A model generated the notes under the pieces. It was not told the origin of the DNA. It searched no databases and was given only the letters and a program-made list of their open reading frames with translations. A stretch of DNA of 11,618 nt from assembly GCA_964471235.1 (NCBI GenBank), contig CAYYGL010000154.1:1-11618 (forward strand). Reading direction: 5' to 3'. Of the stretch, positions 6,110 to 11,618 are shown one piece after another. The position numbers and the translations under genes were made by a program. The DNA is from CAYYGL01 sp964471235 (lineage in GTDB: Bacteria; Calditrichota; Calditrichia; RBG-13-44-9; J075). Position 1 is the first letter of the stretch. Each line of letters starts with the position of its first letter.

Positions 6110-8793
6110 AAACAAAGATCAATTTCAAAGTTGTCGCTGCAATTTTTAAACGGGATATTCGACTTTATTTCACCAATCCAACCGGATATGTGTTTATTAC
6201 CCTTTTCATATTCTTAAGTGCCGTTGCCGCCTTCTGGCAGGAGCGCTTCTTTTTGGACAACCTGGCAAATTTAGACCAACTTAATATGGTGTTTCCGTTT
6301 TTGCTGCTGTTTTTCATTCCGGCACTTACCATGAATGTCTGGGCGGAGGAACGAAAACAGGGCACCGATGAACTGCTGCTCACCCTGCCGGCTACGGATG
6401 TGGAAGTGGTGCTGGGAAAATACCTGGCAGTGTTGGGAATTTACAGCGCCTCGTTAGTGCTGGCATTAACTTACGTTATTATCTTGTTTTGGCTGGGCAG
6501 TCCGGACCTGGGGTTAATGTTTGCCAACTACCTGGGGTACTGGCTGTTGGGTGCGGCGTTTATCTCCGTGGGAATGCTGGCATCTTTGTTAACGGCGAAT
6601 GTCACCATTGCCTTTATCCTGGGCGCCTTGTTCTGCGGTTTTTTTGTCTATATCGATGTGATTGCCGGGTTTTTCGGAAAAGCAGCGGCTAACTGGATGC
6701 AATCGCTGGAGGTGTTCAGGTTCTTTGGCGATTTTGCCAGCGGCGTTATCAGTTTCTCCGGCTTGCTGTATTTTCTTTCCCTCACCGGTTTAATGCTTTT
6801 CTTCAATGTGCTGCTGCTCAGTCGCCGCCACTGGCCCCAGGAGGCAGACGGCTGGAAGATGTCCTACCATCATCTGATTCGCAGTTTGGCACTGGTGATC
6901 GCAGTGATCAGTGTGAACATTATCCTGGGTCGGTTGAACTGGCGGGTGGATGTCACTGCCGAGCAACTGCACTCGTTGTCTAAACAAACCAAAAAGATGC
7001 TGGATGAATTATCAGACGATCGCCCGGTGCTGATTCAGGCATACATCAGCAAAGATGTGCCGCAGCAATATGTACAAACCCGGGCAAACTTGTTAAGCTT
7101 TTTACGGGAGATCGATGCTACCGCCGGCGATAAAGTGCAGGTGTTAATTCACGATACCGAACCTTACTCACCGGAAGCCCGGGAAGCCCGGGAAAAGTTT
7201 TCCATACTCCCGAGAGAAGTACCGGAAACCGGGAGCGCCCGTGCCGGTGTGGCGAAAGTGTTTTTGGGCGTGGCGTTTACCTGTGGCGCCGAAGAACAGG
7301 TCATCCCCTTCTTTGACCGGGGGCTACCCACGGAATACGAACTAATCCGCAGCATTCGGATGGTTGCCCGCACCGAGCGGAAAAAAGTTGGCGTGCTGTT
7401 AACCCAGGCCAAACTTTTCGGGGGTTTCGATTACCAGAACATGTCCACCCTGCCGGCATGGCAGGTAATAGATGAGTTGAAAAAGCAATATGATGTCGAA
7501 CGGGTTTCTGCTGCCAGCCCCATCACCGAGAAGTTAGACGGGCTGGTGGTACCCATGCCCTCTACCCTTCCCCAGGAACAAATGGATAATGTTATCAAAT
7601 ATATTGAGACCGGGGTGCCCACGCTGGTGCTGGTGGATCCGCTCCCGGCAATCAATCTGGGCATTTCTCCCTCGGAGAAAGCCGGTGCCGATCGGAATCC
7701 CTTTATGCAGCAAGGTGCGCCGCCCAAACCCAAAGGAAACATCCAGGAGTTCATGAAACGTCTCGGGGTAAACTGGAATTACCGCCAGATAGTCTGGGAT
7801 GCTTACAACCCCCATCCCGATTTTGCCAACGTGCCCCCGGAAATCGTTTTTGTGGGCAGGGGGAATGAAAACCCGGAATCATTTAACAAGGAAAACCCGG
7901 CGACTGCGAAGTTACAGGAATTGGTTTTTATTTTTCCGGGCTATCTGAATAAAGCTTCCCAATCCAAGGTGGATTTCACCCCGTTAATCAAATCCAGTCG
8001 GGTTTCCGGTGTCCAGCCTTACAGCCGGATGGTTCGGCGCAGCTTCTTCGGAGCACAATTGATAACCCGCGGACTGCCCCATTATCCCAACAGCGCCGAT
8101 TATACCCTGGCAGCCTCGGTATTTTACCGGGGAGATACTTCTGCGGATACCCTGGGCACCGATGGCAACCCCGCCGTAAAAACCATCAAAGCCATCGTCA
8201 TTGCCGACCTGGACTTCATCTCCGAGCAATTCTTTGAAATCCGCAAGCAGGGTATCGGCAACCTGGATTTTGATAATGTGCATTTCTTCCTGAACTGTAT
8301 GGATGAACTGGTGGGCGACGAATCCTTCATTGCTCTCCGAAACCGGCGGGTAAAACATCGCACCTTGACCTCAGTGGAAAAACGTCTCCAGGATTATATC
8401 ACCCAGCGCGCCAGGGAAGAACAGCAGGCAGAATCGGAAGCAAAATTGGCGCTGTCGGAAGCCCAACGCCGGCTGGATGAAAAGGTTAAAGAAGTGGAGC
8501 AGCGCACAGACCTGGATGCCCAGACCAAGCAGATTATGGCAGAGAATATCCGCAAGCTGGAGCAACACCGGTTTGATGCCCTGAAGACCAAAATTGAATC
8601 CGACAAAGAAGCCAAGATAGCCGCCAGTAAGGAACGAATGGAAGCGCAAATCCGCGCCATTCAAAACGGTATCAAAACTTTTGCGGTCGTGCTTCCGCCC
8701 ATTCCGGTGGTGGCAATCGGTATCATTATTTTTATTCGTCGCCGTCGTCGGGAAGCAGAAGGTGCAGCAGCAGCAAGAAGATTAAGGAGCTAA
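6106..8793 (+). CDS. Fused ABC-2 permease (GldF-like) and GldG-type ABC auxiliary protein
   Basis: An 895-residue membrane protein joining two parts that are separate in Flavobacterium. Residues 1-240 form an ABC-2 permease with six hydrophobic helices (about 29-44, 62-79, 104-128, 143-164, 168-188, 213-239) and the characteristic WAEERKQGTDELLLTLP (79-95). A seventh helix (258-276) leads into the GldG hallmark DVTAEQLHSLS (282-292) and a large extracytoplasmic ABC_transp_aux domain (to about 745). A strongly charged coiled coil (about 755-855) and a final helix (857-877) end in an Arg-rich tail. The order matches GldF followed by GldG. It is the membrane component served by the upstream ATPase, whose stop overlaps this start. 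AGGAGG at 6093-6098, seven bases before the ATG, fixes the start. The substrate is unknown. No internal stop or frameshift was found. Confidence 0.92.
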   Translation: MKTKINFKVVAAIFKRDIRLYFTNPTGYVFITLFIFLSAVAAFWQERFFLDNLANLDQLNMVFPFLLLFFIPALTMNVWAEERKQGTDELLLTLPATDVEVVLGKYLAVLGIYSASLVLALTYVIILFWLGSPDLGLMFANYLGYWLLGAAFISVGMLASLLTANVTIAFILGALFCGFFVYIDVIAGFFGKAAANWMQSLEVFRFFGDFASGVISFSGLLYFLSLTGLMLFFNVLLLSRRHWPQEADGWKMSYHHLIRSLALVIAVISVNIILGRLNWRVDVTAEQLHSLSKQTKKMLDELSDDRPVLIQAYISKDVPQQYVQTRANLLSFLREIDATAGDKVQVLIHDTEPYSPEAREAREKFSILPREVPETGSARAGVAKVFLGVAFTCGAEEQVIPFFDRGLPTEYELIRSIRMVARTERKKVGVLLTQAKLFGGFDYQNMSTLPAWQVIDELKKQYDVERVSAASPITEKLDGLVVPMPSTLPQEQMDNVIKYIETGVPTLVLVDPLPAINLGISPSEKAGADRNPFMQQGAPPKPKGNIQEFMKRLGVNWNYRQIVWDAYNPHPDFANVPPEIVFVGRGNENPESFNKENPATAKLQELVFIFPGYLNKASQSKVDFTPLIKSSRVSGVQPYSRMVRRSFFGAQLITRGLPHYPNSADYTLAASVFYRGDTSADTLGTDGNPAVKTIKAIVIADLDFISEQFFEIRKQGIGNLDFDNVHFFLNCMDELVGDESFIALRNRRVKHRTLTSVEKRLQDYITQRAREEQQAESEAKLALSEAQRRLDEKVKEVEQRTDLDAQTKQIMAENIRKLEQHRFDALKTKIESDKEAKIAASKERMEAQIRAIQNGIKTFAVVLPPIPVVAIGIIIFIRRRRREAEGAAAARRLRS

Positions 8794-8796
8794 GTC

Positions 8797-10158
8797 ATGA
8801 ATGAGAAAAAGAAAACATTGATATTTGCCGCCGCAGCCGTACTGCTGGCATTGGTTGCAATGGTGACTGCCCCTCGTCGGGTAACCCCCTCAGCATTCTT
8901 TGACCAGGGAGAACCGTTCTTCCCAAACTTTACCGATCCGAACAGCGCGGTTTCCCTGGAAGTAATTGATTTTAACGCGGAAACCGGGGAGCCGCTTCCT
9001 TTCAAGGTAGTTTTTGAAAAGGATAAATGGCGAATCCCCTCTCACCACGATTATCCGGCGGATAATAAAGACCAGTTGGCGCAGATTGCCGCCGGTGTAA
9101 TTACCCTGCGAAAAGATGAGTTCCGGACTGACAACGTTGCTGACCATGCCGCCTGCGGGGTATTGGACCCGCTGGATGAGAGCAACCCCAACCTGGAAGG
9201 CAGGGGGCAACGTATCATCATCCGCGGTGAGAATGACCAGGTGCTGGCAGACCTGATCGTCGGGAAAAAGGTGCCCGAAAAAGAAGGGTTTCGGTTCGTG
9301 AGATTGCCGGATCAAAAACGGGTTTATGCGGCAAAAATGGATTTGAAAATCTCCACCAAGTTCAGCGACTGGATTGATACCGATTTGCTGAAAGTGAAAA
9401 AGAATGATATTACCCAGGTGACCCTGAAAGATTACTCGATCAATGAGATGACCGGAACAGTGCGCCAGCGCGATGTGCTGGTATTAACTAAAGAAGGCAA
9501 CACCTGGAAAGCCAACCACATGAAATCCAACCAAAAGGTAGACATTAACAAGATGAACCAGTTGCTGAGGGCGGTTGATGAGTTGTCCATCGTCGGGGTA
9601 CGTCCGAAACCGGCAGGGCTTTCCGCAAGTTTGAAAAAAAGCGAGGGTGGAATTAAAATTACCCGTGCTGCCATGGCGTCTCTGCAAAGCAAAGGATATT
9701 ACTTTTCCCGGGATGGCAACCTGCTGTCTAATGAGGGAGAAATGCAGGTGCGCACCAAAGACGGGGTTGTTTATACCCTGCGCTTTGGGGAAGTTGCCTA
9801 TGGACGCGGTCTGGAAGTGACCGCCGGAAATGACTCCGTTGAACAAGCCCACAAAGGTCCGGCGGAGAACCGCTACCTGTTCATCACCACGTATTTCAAT
9901 GAAAAACAGTTTAAAGAACCGCCCAAACCGGCAAATACCGACTTTCTCAACAAAGCCGACAGCCTCTGGACCGATGCCGACCATCGAAACAAAACGCTCT
10001 ATGATGCCCATCAGAAATGGGAAGAGAAGGTGGAGAAAGGCCGGAAATTATCGGAAGACCTGAACAATCGCTTTGCTGACTGGTATTACGTCATCTCGGA
10101 TGCCAGTTTTAAGAAGTTAAAATTAAAACGCAGCGATCTGGTGGTAAAGAAAAAATAG
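8797..10158 (+). CDS. DUF4340 domain-containing membrane-anchored protein
   Basis: A 453-residue protein with an N-terminal signal anchor (TLIFAAAAVLLALVAMV, about 7-23) and a large extracytoplasmic part. The DUF4340-like region contains FKVVFEKDKWRIPSHHDYPA, DNKDQLAQIAAGVITLRK and FVRLPDQKRVYAA; members of this family are usually found next to GldG-type transporter genes. The C-terminal 70 residues are highly charged (HQKWEEKVEKGRKLSEDLNN) and probably helical. It starts three bases after the permease-fusion stop, with AAGGAG at 8784-8789 giving a seven-base spacing. It is the last gene of the ABC operon and probably works outside the membrane with the GldG domain. Its molecular function is not known; the family has no established activity. 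Confidence 0.88.
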   Translation: MNEKKKTLIFAAAAVLLALVAMVTAPRRVTPSAFFDQGEPFFPNFTDPNSAVSLEVIDFNAETGEPLPFKVVFEKDKWRIPSHHDYPADNKDQLAQIAAGVITLRKDEFRTDNVADHAACGVLDPLDESNPNLEGRGQRIIIRGENDQVLADLIVGKKVPEKEGFRFVRLPDQKRVYAAKMDLKISTKFSDWIDTDLLKVKKNDITQVTLKDYSINEMTGTVRQRDVLVLTKEGNTWKANHMKSNQKVDINKMNQLLRAVDELSIVGVRPKPAGLSASLKKSEGGIKITRAAMASLQSKGYYFSRDGNLLSNEGEMQVRTKDGVVYTLRFGEVAYGRGLEVTAGNDSVEQAHKGPAENRYLFITTYFNEKQFKEPPKPANTDFLNKADSLWTDADHRNKTLYDAHQKWEEKVEKGRKLSEDLNNRFADWYYVISDASFKKLKLKRSDLVVKKK

Positions 10159-10287
10159 TCTGGTCTTCTTAATGTCTTCACGGGGGAAAACTGTCTCTGT
10201 GGGGATAGAAAAGTGCAGAAAAAGCAGCAGCGATTCACCGATATTCCGGCTGATAGCTCACACCCCCAAAAGCTCCCCCTATATCCG

Positions 10288-10315
10288 AAAGCCCCGAATT
10301 TCGTCGGGGCTTTTT
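10288..10315 (+). terminator. Rho-independent terminator of the ABC operon
   Basis: The arms AAAGCCCCGA (10288-10297) and TCGGGGCTTT (10304-10313) form a perfect 10-bp stem around a six-base loop ATTTCG. The run of five T at 10311-10315 begins within the 3' arm. The GC-rich core and T tail are classic for intrinsic termination. The nearly symmetric A and T flanks might also allow some termination from the opposite strand. Confidence 0.88.
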
Positions 10316-10558
10316 GGGTTGTACTCCATCCGCAATATATCCCTTCCAGGGCAACTATCCTTACATACATTCCAGCGATATCATTACATTGGGTAAAATA
10401 TCGGTTATCCTGGGAAATGGTGTTCGTTCAATGCTTTTGTAGTCCAGAACCGTAAACTCAATTTGCCGGGACGTAATTATGCATACAGAACCTTTCCTTC
10501 TTAAGAGGTAGGTTTATGTAATAAAAACGGATTGGGTATGAAACCCGGGCATTCTATG

Positions 10559-10563
10559 AAGGG
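10559..10563 (+). promoter_or_regulatory. Ribosome binding site AAGGG selecting a TTG start
   Basis: AAGGG lies six bases before TTG 10570. No ATG or GTG start occurs in this frame before the upstream stop at 10522-10524, and the receiver fold begins right after the TTG, so the site supports TTG as the initiator. Confidence 0.6.
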
Positions 10564-10569
10564 CACCAC

Positions 10570-10920
10570 TTGAATTTTCAGTACACCATTCTGATTGTAG
10601 AAACGGACCGAACGCTGGGGCTTCTGTATCAAATTGAATTTGAGGAACTGGGCTACCGGGTGGTTGTGGCAAACTCCGGCAACACAGCGGTCGAAAAGGT
10701 ACACAGTTCCTCACCGGATTTAGTGTTATTAGACCCCGGTACGCCGGGGGAGAACCTTCAAACTTCCATCCTTCATATTAATCCCGTCTTACCGATTATC
10801 TTCCATACCACCTTCCCGCCACACGGTGCTTCAGATAACCCAGAGAAAAAATACATCTGCAAATCATCGGACCTGACGGAATTGAAAAAACTTGTTTTTA
10901 ACACTTTACAGGAACGTTAA
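10570..10920 (+). CDS. Single-domain response regulator receiver protein
   Basis: A 116-residue stand-alone CheY-like receiver with no output domain. The first strand ILIV (7-10) leads into the acidic pocket, here ETD (11-13) rather than the usual DD pair. The probable phospho-acceptor is D55 in PDLVLLDPGTPG. The conserved Thr (T80, in IIFHTTF) and Lys (K98, in CKSSDLTELKKLV) are present. The KSSDL-ELK ending is typical of short receivers in several Gram-negative lineages. No histidine kinase lies in the window, so the partner is unknown. The start is an uncommon TTG with AAGGG six bases upstream. The loss of the second acidic residue (T12) may weaken Mg2+ binding and phosphorylation, so signalling could be altered. 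It lies 39 bases before the HicB-like gene and may be co-transcribed. Confidence 0.85.
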   Translation: MNFQYTILIVETDRTLGLLYQIEFEELGYRVVVANSGNTAVEKVHSSSPDLVLLDPGTPGENLQTSILHINPVLPIIFHTTFPPHGASDNPEKKYICKSSDLTELKKLVFNTLQER

Positions 10921-10939
10921 ATTACAATAGCAGATTTTC

Positions 10940-10948
10940 AGGAGGGGG
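10940..10948 (+). promoter_or_regulatory. Purine-rich ribosome binding site with long spacing
   Basis: AGGAGGGGG precedes the HicB-like gene. Measured from the end of AGGAGG the ATG at 10960 is 14 bases away, and from the end of the G run 11 bases, which is long. An in-frame ATA at 10954 would be better spaced but is a rare initiator, so ATG 10960 is kept. Confidence 0.5.
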
Positions 10949-10959
10949 TCACCATATCG

Positions 10960-11211
10960 ATGTTACGTATTTTCTCGGATTATATTCAGGCGGCGATGAA
11001 AATGGCACAAATTAAACGTCTGGAGGACGGCAGCTTTGTCGGGCGGATTCCGGTCATAAAAGGTGTGATTGCATTTGGAACAACCGAGAAAGAATGCCGG
11101 GAAAAGCTCCAGGCGACCCTGGAAAGCTGGATGTTGTTGTCACTCAAACTTGGACATACCCTCCCGGTCATTCGGGGGATCAATTTGAATAATGAACCGA
11201 AGTATAAATGA
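10960..11211 (+). CDS. HicB-like antitoxin-family protein, no HicA partner seen
   Basis: An 83-residue protein with the HicB-like partial-RNase-H fold pattern. DYIQAAMKMAQIKRLEDGSF is followed by VGRIPVIKGVIAFG, then ECREKLQATLESWMLLSLKLG and LPVIRGI. This resembles the short HicB family proteins common in cyanobacteria and other bacteria, at their usual length. HicB normally neutralises the mRNA interferase HicA, which is encoded next to it. Here the 39 bases upstream and 69 bases downstream are too short for hicA, and the neighbours are a receiver protein and a permease. It may therefore be an orphan antitoxin or a regulator with another role. No C-terminal DNA-binding domain is visible. 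Family assignment is good; the toxin-antitoxin role is not supported by context. Confidence 0.8.
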   Translation: MLRIFSDYIQAAMKMAQIKRLEDGSFVGRIPVIKGVIAFGTTEKECREKLQATLESWMLLSLKLGHTLPVIRGINLNNEPKYK

Positions 11212-11280
11212 AGCGGCGACACATCCGCGTTCAATCCATTAAAGAACCAATAGAACTGCATATTACAGGAATGGCAAAAA

Positions 11281-11618
11281 ATGACCTTTGAATACTGGTT
11301 TATGTTTCCCATTTCCATTGTCATTGCCACCATTGCCATGGCATCGGCGGTGGAAGGCGCCACGTTTTTCACCCCGCTATTTATTTTGGCGCTGGGACTT
11401 CCCCCGGAAATTGCTATCGGTACCGGGTTAATTACCGAGGTGTTCGGTTTTGCCAGCGGGTTGTACGCTTATGCCCGCAAACGATTAATCGACTACAAGT
11501 TAGGCGGTGTTTTGCTGATGGTTACCATCCCCATGGCTTTGCTGGGTACTTATGCTTCCGGATATATCCCCCGGATATTTTAAAGGTTCTCCTGGGGATG
11601 GGATTAATTGTGATTGCC
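11281..11618 (+). CDS. TauE/SafE (TSUP) permease, frameshifted and running off the window
   Basis: The N-terminal part of a TSUP-family membrane transporter, a family that exports or takes up sulfite, sulfoacetate and related anions. The first 100 residues contain hydrophobic helices (about 8-24, 27-43, 47-65, 74-97) with GATFFTPLFILALGLPPEIA and GTGLITEVFGFASGLYAY, typical of the first TSUP repeat. Family members are usually about 250 residues, yet the frame stops at TAA 11581-11583. From 11580 the -1 frame reads LKVLLGMGLIVIA to the window edge, the exact family continuation. So one base is missing from the TTTT run at 11578-11581, by real mutation or by sequence error; slippage on the run is a less likely alternative. 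The start ATG has AGGA ten bases upstream. It follows the HicB-like gene by 69 bases. The substrate cannot be inferred. Confidence 0.82.

Larger units (their letters stand above)
10159..10569. other. Intergenic region after the ABC operon
   Basis: A 411-base gap holding an intrinsic terminator at 10288-10315, about 130 bases after the operon's last stop. The rest has no recognisable RNA gene. Open frames that cross it run straight through the terminator hairpin and have no family resemblance, so I treat them as chance. An 11-codon ATG frame (10538-10573) ends on the TGA overlapping the TTG start of the receiver gene. It could serve as a leader but is unsupported otherwise. Confidence 0.55.

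Noticed and set aside
7177..7196. Tandem GAAGCCCGG duplication in the permease fusion
   Set aside because: It only encodes an Arg/Glu-rich EAREAR stretch; two copies are not enough to call a repeat element.
10213..10455. 80-codon GTG frame after the DUF4340 gene
   Set aside because: It runs through the intrinsic terminator hairpin and lacks any recognisable domain.

Overview
The window looks like chromosomal DNA of a free-living bacterium with moderate base composition. The gene content is a DUF2723 GT-C-type membrane protein, a Gld-type ABC-2 transporter with a DUF4340 partner, a lone receiver protein whose C-terminal motif is common in deep-branching Gram-negative lineages, and a solitary HicB-like protein. 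This fits the FCB/KSB1/Calditrichota kind of Gram-negative bacterium. The phylum guess is inference from gene families only. No rRNA, tRNA, transposase, integrase or CRISPR array was seen.

Layout. (1) 1-1925, plus strand: the 3' part of a DUF2723 multi-pass membrane protein. Its frame is open to the left edge and carries the family's DSGE signature, so the gene starts outside the window. (2) 2152-4134, plus strand: a 660-residue mosaic with a degenerate PP2C-like domain, one transmembrane helix, a TPR-like helical region and a concanavalin/DUF1080-like beta domain. Several catalytic metal positions of the PP2C domain are lost. (3) 4147-4692, minus strand and convergent with (2): a pentapeptide-repeat protein with about 20 uninterrupted repeats. 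(4) 4693-5335: a 643-base AT-rich intergenic region with two short palindromes and no convincing gene. (5) 5336-10158, plus strand: a tight three-gene operon made of an ABC ATPase (GldA-like), a fused ABC-2 permease plus GldG-type protein, and a DUF4340 membrane-anchored protein. A clear intrinsic terminator follows at 10288-10315. (6) 10570-11618, plus strand: a single-domain receiver protein with a TTG start, a HicB-like protein without a visible HicA, and the start of a TauE/SafE (TSUP) permease.

How they work together. The operon in (5) is the best-supported unit. The ATPase powers the ABC-2 permease half of the fusion, while the GldG half and the DUF4340 protein place large domains outside the membrane. 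Its substrate cannot be read from the sequence. The other genes look like independent cell-envelope, signalling and transport functions.

Most worth checking are the frameshift at 11578-11581 in the TSUP gene, where the family sequence resumes exactly in the -1 frame up to the window edge, and the probable pseudophosphatase mosaic at 2152-4134.
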